Assembly: GCA_040791665.1 (NCBI GenBank)
Contig: JBFNNX010000023.1
Span: forward strand, 600,445 to 664,444
Direction: 5' to 3'
DNA length: 64,000 nt
Source: Thiodiazotropha sp040791665
GTDB taxonomy: Bacteria > Pseudomonadota > Gammaproteobacteria > Chromatiales > Chromatiaceae
The translations under genes were made by a program, and so were the position numbers. Below, in pieces: positions 24,189 to 33,583 of this stretch. The first letter of the stretch is position 1; the number at the start of each line of letters is the position of its first letter. Under the pieces are notes generated by a model that searched no databases, was not told where the DNA came from, and worked only from the letters and a program-made list of their open reading frames with translations.

Positions 24189-24352
24189 ACACATCGCGAG
24201 TCATCGCCGCTGATGGATATCCACCCGTCTTCAACCCCTATTTTCATACCGTTGAAAACGCCAAGCCAGACCTGCATAGTGAAACCGATCTTCGATTCCT
24301 TACGTAAGTCTTTGTAAGGATGTAAGATCCTGCGGCCACAGCCGGAATAGAG

Positions 24353-24434
24353 CCTAAGTTGTTAAAGTTAGGTGACGCCAAGCCGCTAAATTAAGTAACG
24401 AACCCCCACTGGGACTTGGTGCAGGAGGTGCAAA
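24353..24434 (+). promoter_or_regulatory. Structured leader resembling a degenerate c-di-GMP-I (GEMM) motif
   Basis: CCTAA/TTAGG (24353-24372) closes a hairpin that is followed at once by GTGACGCCAAGCC. In GEMM riboswitches a hairpin is followed by GGACGCAAAGCC, so the match is 9 of 10 over ACGCAAAGCC. The second GEMM helix (GTAGC...GGTTACC type) is not evident. A GGAGGTGC ribosome-binding site and the next ORF follow. It may be a variant riboswitch, a decayed one, or chance. Confidence 0.3.
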
Positions 24435-24635
24435 ATGAAGACAGTCTACGACATGAGCACAGGACAGATCATTGAAAGTGGCCTGGTAAATGAGACTATG
24501 CAGCTTATTGCGCCCGATGCATCCATTCCAGCACTGCAACTCCAATTGGTGGTTCCAGAACAGAGTACGGAGAGAGAGATTCCGCCCGAGTTGGTCCTGG
24601 CGGACTTAAACGCCTTCCTTGACGAAATGAGCTGA
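24435..24635 (+). CDS. Small hypothetical protein after structured leader
   Basis: A 66-residue protein, MKTVYDMSTGQIIESGLVNE to LADLNAFLDEMS, with no recognised domain, signal or membrane segment. Reality is supported by a strong AGGAGGTG ribosome-binding site, an unusual structured leader upstream and a textbook intrinsic terminator 38 bases after the stop, so this is a complete small transcription unit. The amino-acid composition is normal for a folded or partly helical soluble protein. Confidence 0.7.
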   Translation: MKTVYDMSTGQIIESGLVNETMQLIAPDASIPALQLQLVVPEQSTEREIPPELVLADLNAFLDEMS

Positions 24636-24673
24636 TGGGATTAGAAACTCTCTCTCTGTACCACCAAACAAAG

Positions 24674-24704
24674 ACCGGGTCGTCACAACCCGGTTTCTTT
24701 TTTT
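24674..24704 (+). terminator. Intrinsic terminator
   Basis: ACCGGGT and ACCCGGT form a 7-bp stem with a 7-base loop, followed by TTCTTTTTTT. It ends the small transcription unit at 24435 on the plus strand. Confidence 0.85.
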
Positions 24705-24741
24705 GAGTTCAGTAAAATCATCCATTAAAACAAGAGGATAT

Positions 24742-25122
24742 TCATTTCCCCTCCTCCAGGATCACCACAACCCGCCCCTCCTCCAGTCGCACCTCAACGG
24801 ATTCGAGCAGCTCACCCGCACAGGGACCGCGCAGACAGTAACCGTCTTCGAGCCTGAACAGAGCACCGTGAGTCGAACACTGGATATAGCTATTGCTGAG
24901 ATCTAAAAACTGATCCGGTTGCCACTCGAGATTGACGCCAGTATGGGGACAGCTGTTTTTATAAGCAGCCAGGAGCTCAGCACGACGGACAACGAATAGC
25001 GTTACACTACCGCCCTCGCCCTCAACGACGAATCCACGACTTCCCGGATCCCCCAGGGACGAGATCTCACAAACCACATGGCGTTCAGGCAATGCGCAGT
25101 CCCCGGCGTCCGCACTTTTCAC
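24742..25122 (-). CDS. Rieske [2Fe-2S] ferredoxin-like protein
   Basis: Up to 126 residues with a complete Rieske site: CPHTG (Cys58, His60) and CSTHGALF (Cys82, His85). The intervening region and GYCLRGPCAGELLESVEV match small soluble Rieske proteins that pass electrons to oxygenases or assimilatory enzymes. No signal peptide or membrane helix. The start is uncertain: GTG 25122 overlaps pfkB by 38 bases, while TTG 25092 has GGGGA seven bases upstream and would give MPERHVVCEI. The pair with pfkB is probably co-transcribed. Confidence 0.85.
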   Translation of the reverse strand: MKSADAGDCALPERHVVCEISSLGDPGSRGFVVEGEGGSVTLFVVRRAELLAAYKNSCPHTGVNLEWQPDQFLDLSNSYIQCSTHGALFRLEDGYCLRGPCAGELLESVEVRLEEGRVVVILEEGK

Positions 25123-25945
25123 CCGCCAGACGGACCGCCTTGCGCAGGACAGCAGCAGGGGCGGAACCCGCCAGCAAACCGTCTATCACCCCGGCATTGA
25201 AGACATCACCCGCACCCAGGGTATCGATCACCTCCGGGGGATGGTATGCCGGCGCGTGCAGGGTATCCCTATCCGCAGTCTGTAGCCAGGCGCCTTCCTC
25301 TCCCCAGGTTGCGAACAACACAGCGGATTCTGAACGGGACCGTATTGAATCAAACAGATCCTGTGCGTGCCTGAACCCGCACGCCGATGCGTAGGCCTTG
25401 GCGAGAATCACAACGTCGGCCAAAGCCACGAGCCTCTCGATACCATTCCTGGGCTTTTCAATCTCCAGGGAGATGCTCGCCGAGTACGGTGCGTGCCTGG
25501 CATGCCTCAACATTGCCTCATAAGCCGACACCTCTCTCCCCTCGAAATGGATCCAGTCATAGTTATCGAGTTCGATCTTCTCAAAGGCCTCAACCTGATA
25601 CTCGGGGAGGTCGCGGTAATGAACGATCGTACGGGAACCTGTCGCCTGGCTGGTGATGATATGGGAAGTCGGCGTGACCCCGCCGGGCTGAATCGTCGCC
25701 CACTGGGTATCGACTCCGTTCTGTTGCAGGTCACTCTTGATAAACCGGCTGGCTGCATCATCTGCCAGTGTCCCTGCCCAACTGCAATGGTGTCCCAGCT
25801 GACTCAATGCCACTAAGGTATTCGTTGCATTACCCCCACGGCACTGTTGTTGGGCAATTGCGCGCAGTTCATCGTCCTCATTAGGAAAGGTCGCAACACT
25901 ATTGATGATGTCAAGGGTTGCGCCGCCGACTGCAAGCACCCGCAT
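25085..25945 (-). CDS. PfkB-family carbohydrate kinase, ketohexokinase-like
   Basis: A 286-residue ribokinase-fold enzyme. GGATLDIINSVATFPNEDDE and RGGNATNTLVALSQLG are the N-terminal sugar-binding motifs. VIDTLGAGDVFNAGVIDGL contains the anion hole and catalytic Asp. The DELRAxxQQQxRGGNATNT style resembles ketohexokinases, but the substrate is inferred. It starts at ATG 25945, 31 bases after the large coiled-coil gene, and overlaps the Rieske gene, so it belongs to a three-gene minus-strand unit. Confidence 0.88.
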   Translation of the reverse strand: MRVLAVGGATLDIINSVATFPNEDDELRAIAQQQCRGGNATNTLVALSQLGHHCSWAGTLADDAASRFIKSDLQQNGVDTQWATIQPGGVTPTSHIITSQATGSRTIVHYRDLPEYQVEAFEKIELDNYDWIHFEGREVSAYEAMLRHARHAPYSASISLEIEKPRNGIERLVALADVVILAKAYASACGFRHAQDLFDSIRSRSESAVLFATWGEEGAWLQTADRDTLHAPAYHPPEVIDTLGAGDVFNAGVIDGLLAGSAPAAVLRKAVRLAGEKCGRRGLRIA

Positions 25946-25976
25946 GGTTATTGATCCGACACCTTAAATTGGCATG

Positions 25977-28900
25977 CTACTTTCTGCGGAACAAGCGGCC
26001 CAGAGAGTTACGTTTCGGATCTGAATCCGTACTGTTGCTATCGGTGGGCGATTGCCGTGGGGCTTCATTGAGTAATAAGGAATCATCCACCAGACGGCTG
26101 TTTCCAATCTGTTCTGAGGATCGATCCAATCCACCGGCTTTTCTCAGTAGCAGCTCCAACTTGCGTTTCAGCTGATCCACCTCTTTATCCCGGTCTTCGA
26201 TGGCATCCTCCAATGAGCGGCATTGACTTTGTGACATCTTCAACAGGTGATCTTTCTCATTCAGGGATTGCTGCATGGAGACCATCTCCTGTCGGCTGGC
26301 CTGTAGTGCCGCCACTTCATCAACATCCCTATTCTCGGAAGAGCCCAAACGGGACTTGGCGGCATGTAACTCGGTACGCATATGCTCCAGATCCGCTGCT
26401 GCCTGACGACGCACCATATCCAGCTCTGTGCGGAGTGCGTTCACCTGCTCGTCTATCCCAAAAGACTGGACATCCTGTATCTGCTCCACATAGGTTTCGA
26501 TAACGCTGCGCAGTTCACCCACTTCGCGTCGCATCTTATTCGCATCAGCCTTGGCGTCATCGCGCTCACGCTCATAACCCTCGGCCTTACGACGCAGCGT
26601 CTCCATCTGCCCCAACAGGTCGTCAGCCAGACTGGAATCGGAAACCTGTTCGCGCATACCGCTCATTTCGGAGTGGAGGTGATCGTTCTCGTTCACCAGA
26701 TCGGTGTATTGATTGCGCATTTCCGCCAGCTGTTTGGTCAGGTTCTCCCTCTCCTTGGTGAGATTCTCGAGGTCCTCTCCCAGCATCTCGATCGCCGTCT
26801 CCTGAACCTCACGCTCACGCCTCAGGACATCTGCCTGGCGCGCCATTTTCTCCGATTTCTCGCGCTTTTTCTTCTCCGACTCCAACTGCACGCGTAGTGC
26901 ATGCACTTCGTTATCCACATCATCACTCAGCTGACTCTCCATCTCCAGCTGAACCTCGCGTAAACCCTCAACCTCGCGTCTAAGGGTCTTATTTTTCTCT
27001 TCAGCTTTGCGCAGCGCTTCGTTGATCTCCCGAAGCTCGCGCCTGTCGACCATCCGCTCCGCTCCCTCGACCGAGGCCGCCAGGGCGATATGCAACTCAT
27101 CCATTTCACTCTGCAGCTCCCCGATGGTCTGACTCAATTCCTGCTCACGTTGCTGGTGGGCATCGTTAGCTCCCTGGGCCTCCTGTTTAATCTGCTCGAG
27201 CTCCTGCCGGCGTTCCTCTAACTGCTGCTGCAGCGCCTCAAGCTCCTGCTGTTGCTGTTCTACTCTCTCTGTGAGCGCCTTCTCCTGCTGTTGCTGTCGC
27301 TCGTCGCGTTCATTCAGACCCTGCAGCTGTTGCCGCTGTTGCTCCAACTCACTGTTTTGATCGGTCAGCTGCTGTTCCAGGGTTGCCTTTGCCTCTATCA
27401 AGGCCTTGTGACTCGTCTCCAGCTCGGCGAAGGAGCTGGCAGAGGACTCAGCAGACTCCTTCTCAGCCGTTAACGCTTGCTGCAGTTGTTGAACTCTCTC
27501 TCTCTCATCCGCCAGGGTCGCTTCAATCCTTTCCCGGTATTGCTGCAGATCATCCTGGGCTGTTTCGAGCTGCCGCTCCAATCCACTTTTCTCGGCAGCC
27601 AATTGCTGCTGGCTGGCCTCCAGCTCGGATCGGGTCTGATCCACTGATCGGAAGGACTGCTTGCTCTCCTCCAGTGTCTCTTCCAGCTGCTCTACCTGTT
27701 GATCCTTTTCGCTAATTTGCGCTTCAGCTGCCTGCAGGCGCTGCTGCCACTCAAGCTGCTGTTGATCCTGCCGGAGCTGTAATTCGTTCTTCGCCTGCTC
27801 GGCGCTCTGCAACGACTCTTCAAGTGCTTTCAGTTGTTGTTCTAGGGAGTGTTGCAGCTGCCTATGCTCTTCCAACTCGTCGCTGGTCTGACTGACCGCC
27901 TGCTCAGCGGTCTCCAGAGAATGCTTGAGGAATTGCGCAGTCTGATGCTCCTGCTCCAAGCGCGCCTCAGACTCAACTCGTTTCTCATTTTGCTGCTTGG
28001 CTTCCGCCTCCGCCTGTTGCAACTGTTCTTTGAGTGAAGAGAGCGCCTCGTGGGAACGGGCTGTTATTTCATCCCCTTGTGCCTGCAATGCATCCAGCTC
28101 CCGATGCAGCTGCTGCTCCCTCTCTTCGGCTTGTCGCTGTGCCTGCTCTTGCTCTTCCAGTTTCTGTTGCAGATCGCTTAACTCATTCGAATGGTGCGTT
28201 GCCTGTTCTTCCAGCGACTGCTGCAGCTCCTTCAACCTGGATTCGGATTTCTCCAGATCATGTTCACGACCGCTCAGCAGCTCGTCACTCTGTTGTTTCT
28301 CCTGCCTGAGCTGATCCAAGGCGCCTCTTGCCTCTTCAAGGTCATCACGCAGGGAATCCATGGCATTGGCATACTGGGCATCTGCATCATTGCCTGCCTG
28401 GCGTACCGCTTCGAGCTCCTTCTCAAGCCCGGCACGGCGATCATCCAATGCCTGCAACTCCTGCTGCAAGGAAATTACCTGTTCATGCTCCTGTTTGAAA
28501 CGCTCTTGCAGCTCATCACGCTCGCCCTGGAGAGTGCCTTGAGCCGAATCGGCAGCTTCCAGTTGCTGTTTCAGTTCCTGCTGTGTCTGTAACAGACCAC
28601 TGACCTGGCTATCTGCCTGTTGGCTTGATTGCTCCAACCGCTGGTTTGTCTCCTGCAACTGATCCTGTAGCTCGGAAACGACCTGTTGATGTTCGCTTTG
28701 TTTTTGCTCCAGATCCGACTGTGCGTGGGAGAGCTCATGCCGGACAGATTCCAGTTTCTGCGCCAGCTCGTCCGTCTCTGCGGTCATGCTCTGGCGAGTC
28801 TGCTGCAGGGATTCGCTCAACCGGTCACGCTCTTCCGTTATCGCCTGTAGCTCGTCTGTCTGCTGTTGACGTTCGGCCTTCTGCCGTTCCAATTCGGAAT

Positions 28901-30851
28901 GGGCCTGAGTGAATTCATGCTGGACGGATTCCAATTGCCGCTCGAGTTCGTCCGCCTCTGCGGTCATGTTCTGGCGAGCCTGCTGCAGGGATTCGGCCAG
29001 TCGGTCACGCTCATCCGTTATTGCCTTTAATTCGTCTGCCTGCTGTTGGCGCTGACTCTCCGTCTCCTGATGGCGCTGTTGCAGCTCATCCCGTTCTTTG
29101 AGGATAACTTCTCGCGCCTCCTCCGATTGACCGCGATAGGTATCCGCATCTTGCCGCAACCGGGAGATCTCACTCTGCAGCGATTCAATCTCCGCACTGA
29201 GCTGCGATCCCCGCTGCTGAGTCTCCTGCTGGCTTTCGTTGGCGTTTTCAAGTTGAAACTGCAGCTCGGCGATCTGTTCTTTGAGACGACCTTCGTTCTC
29301 TTCGTGCCTGGATTGCAGCTGCTCCAGTTGCTGGCTCAGTTTGTCGCTCTGCTGCGATACCACTTCATGCTTCTGTTTGGCCCCGTTCAGGTCCTTCCGG
29401 GCGCTCTCGAGGGCCTGCTCCAATTCAGCGACTCGATGCTGCAGGGCCTGCCGTTCGGACGCTAGGCTCTCTCCTTCCGCAATCCTGGATTCCGCGGTCC
29501 CCAGGGAGTCGCGCAAGGACTCAACCTCCTGCTGCAAGGCCTGAGCGTTTTTTGCGCTCTCCTCGCCTGTTTGCATGCGATTCTTGGCAACAGCCAGGGC
29601 CTGGCGCAGCAGTTTGATTTCGGTATGTCTCTGCTCCAGCTCCTGCTCAAATTGACGATGCGCTTCGGACAACTCATTTTGCAGGCGATCGACAACCGTT
29701 TGCGGCACACCGGCATCCTCGGTGGCAGCGACGTCCTCTTCTGATTCGCGGTTGAAATCTATGACATTGTTCGTTGCCGCCGCACCATCTTGCTGGTTGA
29801 TGCCCGCCAACTTGGCGATCTCCTCCCAACTGCTTTCGACAACGAACACCTCCGCACCACGCTCAGTCAAGAGATAAGCGGCAGTGGCAGATTGTCCGAC
29901 CTCCTCGCCATAGACAACATAGGCCCGATCGAGGGTAAGACTTGAGGCTTGAAAACGCAGAGAGAAAAACGGCAGATTGATCGCGCCCGGGAGATGTCCC
30001 TCTTCATACTCCTCAGGGGTGCGGACATCCAGCCATAGCGCACCCTTTTCGATCATCTCGATGGCATGCCCGAAATCGGTTGATCGGGAGAGGGGCTGTT
30101 TGACCAGTTCGATGAAATCTTTCTTGCTCAGCCGCACCAGCACACCATCCGTCATCATGGTGACTGAGCTGCCGCGGGGTTTGTTGGAGATCAGTGCCTC
30201 CTCTCCAAAGCCCTTGCCGGCACGCAATCTAGCCAGTTCGACGGGGGCATGCCCGGCTTCAGGGGTGCGCGTGACGCTGCACTCTCCCTTACTGATGAGA
30301 TAGAAGTAGTCCCCCTCTTCCCCTTGGTTTATGATCTCATCCCCTGCATCAACCTTGATCTCTTCCATTCGCATCATGACACGCTGAAGATTTGCGGGGG
30401 GTATCTGCTGAAAGACCGGAGACTGCAGCAACAGAGTCATCCAATCGTCGCTGCTCGGATGCTCGATATCCTTCACCTCGTAGCTAGCGCTTTGACTACG
30501 GGCCAGCATATCGCTTAACAATCGACTGTCGATGCGCACATAACTGACACCGGTTCTCGCCTGCGCCGAGTGTTTTCTTGGCAGCTGGTGTGCCAGAGCA
30601 AAGCGCGCCGTTGGGGTTCCACTGCTGATCAGGTCCATCTCTTTCTGACCGGAAAGCAGCGCTACTGTCCCGGAGAGCAGATAGATATTCTGATGGTCAG
30701 TATCGCCCTCGCGAAAGAGATACTCTCCCTTTTTGGCCTTTTCGATTACGATCTGGCTCAGGAGATGTCCAAGCTGATCTTCTGAAAGGGTATTCAGAGG
30801 TACCAGATTCTTGAGTAGGACGTCGTCGTTTTTACTGTTGGGCACGGCCAT
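25977..30851 (-). CDS. Giant coiled-coil protein with two cNMP-binding domains and a degenerate rhodanese domain
   Basis: A 1624-residue cytoplasmic protein. Residues 15-118 form a cyclic-nucleotide-binding fold without the phosphate cassette. Residues 141-252 form a second one with GEEALISNKPRGSS (216-229), close to the canonical cassette, so this one may bind cAMP or cGMP. Residues 260-348 match rhodanese (LDVRTPEEYEEGHLPGAINL), but the catalytic Cys is replaced in VVYGEEVGQS (Gly315). From about 385 to 1560 the chain is nearly unbroken heptad coiled coil rich in Glu, Gln, Leu, Arg and Ser, ending in a basic tail (GRLFRRK). No membrane or signal segment. About 1200 residues of coiled coil would span roughly 170 nm. 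It may be a cyclic-nucleotide-sensing scaffold or filament; the function is unknown. Confidence 0.85.
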   Translation of the reverse strand: MAVPNSKNDDVLLKNLVPLNTLSEDQLGHLLSQIVIEKAKKGEYLFREGDTDHQNIYLLSGTVALLSGQKEMDLISSGTPTARFALAHQLPRKHSAQARTGVSYVRIDSRLLSDMLARSQSASYEVKDIEHPSSDDWMTLLLQSPVFQQIPPANLQRVMMRMEEIKVDAGDEIINQGEEGDYFYLISKGECSVTRTPEAGHAPVELARLRAGKGFGEEALISNKPRGSSVTMMTDGVLVRLSKKDFIELVKQPLSRSTDFGHAIEMIEKGALWLDVRTPEEYEEGHLPGAINLPFFSLRFQASSLTLDRAYVVYGEEVGQSATAAYLLTERGAEVFVVESSWEEIAKLAGINQQDGAAATNNVIDFNRESEEDVAATEDAGVPQTVVDRLQNELSEAHRQFEQELEQRHTEIKLLRQALAVAKNRMQTGEESAKNAQALQQEVESLRDSLGTAESRIAEGESLASERQALQHRVAELEQALESARKDLNGAKQKHEVVSQQSDKLSQQLEQLQSRHEENEGRLKEQIAELQFQLENANESQQETQQRGSQLSAEIESLQSEISRLRQDADTYRGQSEEAREVILKERDELQQRHQETESQRQQQADELKAITDERDRLAESLQQARQNMTAEADELERQLESVQHEFTQAHSELERQKAERQQQTDELQAITEERDRLSESLQQTRQSMTAETDELAQKLESVRHELSHAQSDLEQKQSEHQQVVSELQDQLQETNQRLEQSSQQADSQVSGLLQTQQELKQQLEAADSAQGTLQGERDELQERFKQEHEQVISLQQELQALDDRRAGLEKELEAVRQAGNDADAQYANAMDSLRDDLEEARGALDQLRQEKQQSDELLSGREHDLEKSESRLKELQQSLEEQATHHSNELSDLQQKLEEQEQAQRQAEEREQQLHRELDALQAQGDEITARSHEALSSLKEQLQQAEAEAKQQNEKRVESEARLEQEHQTAQFLKHSLETAEQAVSQTSDELEEHRQLQHSLEQQLKALEESLQSAEQAKNELQLRQDQQQLEWQQRLQAAEAQISEKDQQVEQLEETLEESKQSFRSVDQTRSELEASQQQLAAEKSGLERQLETAQDDLQQYRERIEATLADERERVQQLQQALTAEKESAESSASSFAELETSHKALIEAKATLEQQLTDQNSELEQQRQQLQGLNERDERQQQQEKALTERVEQQQQELEALQQQLEERRQELEQIKQEAQGANDAHQQREQELSQTIGELQSEMDELHIALAASVEGAERMVDRRELREINEALRKAEEKNKTLRREVEGLREVQLEMESQLSDDVDNEVHALRVQLESEKKKREKSEKMARQADVLRREREVQETAIEMLGEDLENLTKERENLTKQLAEMRNQYTDLVNENDHLHSEMSGMREQVSDSSLADDLLGQMETLRRKAEGYERERDDAKADANKMRREVGELRSVIETYVEQIQDVQSFGIDEQVNALRTELDMVRRQAAADLEHMRTELHAAKSRLGSSENRDVDEVAALQASRQEMVSMQQSLNEKDHLLKMSQSQCRSLEDAIEDRDKEVDQLKRKLELLLRKAGGLDRSSEQIGNSRLVDDSLLLNEAPRQSPTDSNSTDSDPKRNSLGRLFRRK

Positions 30852-31066
30852 TCTTTCAATGCTCAGGAATTTTGATCCTTAATGAAGGGGTCACATCGCT
30901 CCTCTATTTAACGGCACATTTTTTTAAAACTGAATGTGTATATTAACCTTAAATATGGACGAATCTCGACCCGGTTCGCACTAAACGAGAGCGCAAAACC
31001 ATAGCGGGAACAAGGTTATGATGCAACGACCCAGATCAATTATTTGTAACATTACATAGGTGAAAT

Positions 31067-32605
31067 GTGAAACCTGTAAAAGGCATCATCGCAGCTGGAC
31101 ATTATGAAACCGTTAAGGCGGGGTGTGAGATACTGCGGGAGGGCGGAAACGCATTCGATGCCGTGGTGGCCGCCATGCTGGCTGCCTGCGTGGCTGAACC
31201 GGTGCTCGCTTCCCTCGGTGGAGGGGGGTTTCTCACCGCCAGGCCCGTTCAAGCGGACCCCCTTGTCTACGATTTCTTCGCCCAAACACCAAGACGAAAA
31301 CTGCCTGAGAATGAGCTTGGCTTCTATCCGATAGAGGCCGATTTCGGAACCGCTAGCCAAACCTTCCACATCGGTATGGGATCGATTGCCACCCCCGGAT
31401 TCATCAAAGGTCTCTATGCCGTTCATAAGAACCATTGCCGACTACCTCTGCGCGTTCTTTTTCAACCGGCGATCGAGCTGGCGACTAATGGCGTAACAAT
31501 CAATCCCTTTCAGCACCTGATAACAACCATCATTGCTCCAATTCTGCGCGCAACCCCGGAAGCCCTGGCAATCAACGCCTCTCCGGAGAACCCGGAACGC
31601 TTGATCGCAGAGGGCGAACGCCATCGACTGCCCGCGTTTTCAGACTTTCTGAAGATTCTGCTACATGAAGGGGAAAGGGTGTTTTACGAGGGCGAGGCGG
31701 GCCGGCAGTTGATCATCGACTGTCGAGACAAAGGCGGCAATCTGCAGATGGACGACCTGCTCGGTTACGAGGTCCTCCAGCGCACCCCACTGCAATACAG
31801 ATACCGCAATGCACAAATCTCGACCAATCCGCTGCCTTCACTCGGCGGTACGCTGATCGCCTTTTCCCTGGGCTTACTGGCTTCCCATGGATTGGATCCT
31901 AGGGCTGCAGGCAAAGTGGAACATATAAGATATCTTGCGCAAACCATGCAGTTAACACAACTGGCGCGAATAGATCACCATTCAAACATGGAACGCATAC
32001 TCGATCCTGAAATCGGCGAGCATTTCAGAAAACGCCTCGACAAAGGGGGATTGTCGACACGCGGCACCACCCAGATCAGTGTTGCCGATACGGATGGAAA
32101 TCTTGCCAGCATGACCCTCTCAAATGGTGAGGGCAGCGGCTATGTAATACCTGACACCGGTATCATGATGAACAACATGTTAGGTGAAGAGGACCTGAAT
32201 CCAAGAGGCTTCCACCAATGGCCCCCGAACCATCGTCTTGCTTCCATGATGGCGCCCACCCTGATCCTGACCGATGATGGACGTGCCATCGTAATGGGCT
32301 CCGGAGGTTCCAACCGGATTCGCAGCGCAATACTTCAAGTGATAGTCAATCAACTCGATTTCGGCATGCCGTTGGAGGAGGCCATTTCCTTCCCACGCAT
32401 CCATTACGAAAATGAGCTGTTGAGTATGGAACCGGGGATAGATGAATCAATCGCCACTGCCTTGAAAAATGAGTTTCCAAGGCAGCAGCATTGGCAAAAC
32501 AAGAATCTGTTCTTTGGTGGAACCCATTGTGTCGCACTGGATAAAAAAGGGAACCACATGGGTGTAGGCGATGAACGCCGCGGCGGTATCAGTCTCTCCG
32601 TTTAG
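31067..32605 (+). CDS. Gamma-glutamyltransferase-family protein, cytoplasmic type
   Basis: A 512-residue Ntn-hydrolase. GNAFDAVVAAMLAACVAEP and SLGGGGFLTA are the family N-terminal motifs. The autocleavage site is GTTQISVADTDGN, giving Thr334 as nucleophile and new N-terminus of the small subunit. EGSGYVIPDTGIMMNNMLGE and MVAPT-like MMAPTLILTDDG complete the active site region. Unlike periplasmic Ggt it has no signal peptide, so a cytoplasmic role on gamma-glutamyl compounds or another amide is likelier. GTG start with AGGTG upstream. It is divergent from the giant coiled-coil gene. Confidence 0.88.
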   Translation: MKPVKGIIAAGHYETVKAGCEILREGGNAFDAVVAAMLAACVAEPVLASLGGGGFLTARPVQADPLVYDFFAQTPRRKLPENELGFYPIEADFGTASQTFHIGMGSIATPGFIKGLYAVHKNHCRLPLRVLFQPAIELATNGVTINPFQHLITTIIAPILRATPEALAINASPENPERLIAEGERHRLPAFSDFLKILLHEGERVFYEGEAGRQLIIDCRDKGGNLQMDDLLGYEVLQRTPLQYRYRNAQISTNPLPSLGGTLIAFSLGLLASHGLDPRAAGKVEHIRYLAQTMQLTQLARIDHHSNMERILDPEIGEHFRKRLDKGGLSTRGTTQISVADTDGNLASMTLSNGEGSGYVIPDTGIMMNNMLGEEDLNPRGFHQWPPNHRLASMMAPTLILTDDGRAIVMGSGGSNRIRSAILQVIVNQLDFGMPLEEAISFPRIHYENELLSMEPGIDESIATALKNEFPRQQHWQNKNLFFGGTHCVALDKKGNHMGVGDERRGGISLSV

Positions 32606-32607
32606 CC

Positions 32608-33177
32608 CTAGTCAGATCCAAGCAGTTCCCGTTTGAGTGATTTGCTGATTGGAGAATCGCCCAGCCACACCATTAGCAATGCCTGATAGAAATCCCCCCC
32701 CGGTATAATCCCTTTTTCCTCGCTTTTGATTGTAACGACAGTGCCTCTGCCGGGGATATAGTCCAGACTGATCAGATCGCCCTCCCGCAAAGTCGGGAAC
32801 ATGGCATTGAATTGATCGAGGCGATCACGAACAGCCTGCAGCTCATCGGGACTGAGATTGGCACTGAATCCATCATTCCAGCCCTCCACAAATTTGTCTT
32901 TTTCGATCTCAGAGTAGAGAATCCGCATCTGAACTCGGGCCGGCCTTTCGACATTAATGACTTCGGCAATGTCACTTGTCGACTGTTGAAGATAGAGCGA
33001 GGCCAGATAGATTTTGAAAAATAATTTCTTACGAATACCGGCACCGTTCAAGACCAATTCTGCGTTGTCCGCCTCTCTGACGACCTGCTCCGGCAGCGAT
33101 ATCCCAGCTATTTCTTTGGCTTGGGCTGTCATCACGCAGGCCATAAACAGACAGGTAATTACAATTTTTTGCATCAT
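32608..33177 (-). CDS. Exported chalcone-isomerase-like protein
   Basis: A 189-residue protein with a cleavable signal peptide (CLFMACVMTAQAKE). EIAGISLPEQV, LVLNGAGIRKKLFFKIYLASLYL and EGWNDGFSANLSP match the bacterial chalcone-isomerase-like family, which has the fold but is not thought to act on chalcones. GDLISLDYIPGRGTVV and the C-terminal WLGDSPISKSLKRELLG are also typical. Probably periplasmic with a lipid or fatty-acid ligand, as in eukaryotic relatives; the role is unproven. AAGGA ribosome-binding site, convergent with the GGT gene. Confidence 0.85.
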   Translation of the reverse strand: MMQKIVITCLFMACVMTAQAKEIAGISLPEQVVREADNAELVLNGAGIRKKLFFKIYLASLYLQQSTSDIAEVINVERPARVQMRILYSEIEKDKFVEGWNDGFSANLSPDELQAVRDRLDQFNAMFPTLREGDLISLDYIPGRGTVVTIKSEEKGIIPGGDFYQALLMVWLGDSPISKSLKRELLGSD

Positions 33178-33583
33178 TCATTCATCCTTTATTCAATTAT
33201 CCAATCAGGATGCCGCTAGCTTCTCGAACCCAACATACCGGGTTGGGCATCTACAGTATGACTATCGCCATCGGCTAGTGTCAGGAGCCCGAATTTTGAC
33301 CTCTACATTGACAAAGCATGCACATTCGGCCCGAGTCGACTTCATATCGAGTGGAATACAGATTTCAGCGATTAGCGATTCAATCATAGCTCACGATGTA
33401 CCCGGGCAGCCAAATGCCCATCGCTGTCATCGGCATATCCGTGTGAAATAATCATCAAATAGGCGAGAAATCAACCGAGATCATGCAAAAACTATATAAA
33501 AAGCTGCATTTACATATTTAACTATTTAGAATCTGTGTTATTTTTAACACGCACAACTATTTTCATAAGAAGGAGCAAACAAT
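33178..33583. other. Intergenic region upstream of the HU-like gene, with a hairpin
   Basis: A 406-base, partly AT-rich region between divergent genes. GTGTTA-TTTT-TAACAC at 33535-33550 is a perfect small hairpin about 34 bases before the HU-like start, in its leader. TATAAA-type sequences near 33495 could be promoter elements. AAGGAG precedes the ATG. No coding sequence seen. Confidence 0.5.

Noticed and set aside
26000..29700. Apparent internal DNA repeats in the coiled-coil gene
   Set aside because: The similarity follows from heptad amino-acid composition with Glu, Gln and Leu codons; apart from one locally duplicated segment near 28690-29040, no regular tandem DNA unit was seen.
26213..30785. 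Many plus-strand open frames opposite the giant coiled-coil gene
   Set aside because: Leu/Ser/Cys-rich antisense products of a Glu/Gln/Leu-rich coiled coil, with no ribosome-binding sites or family motifs.
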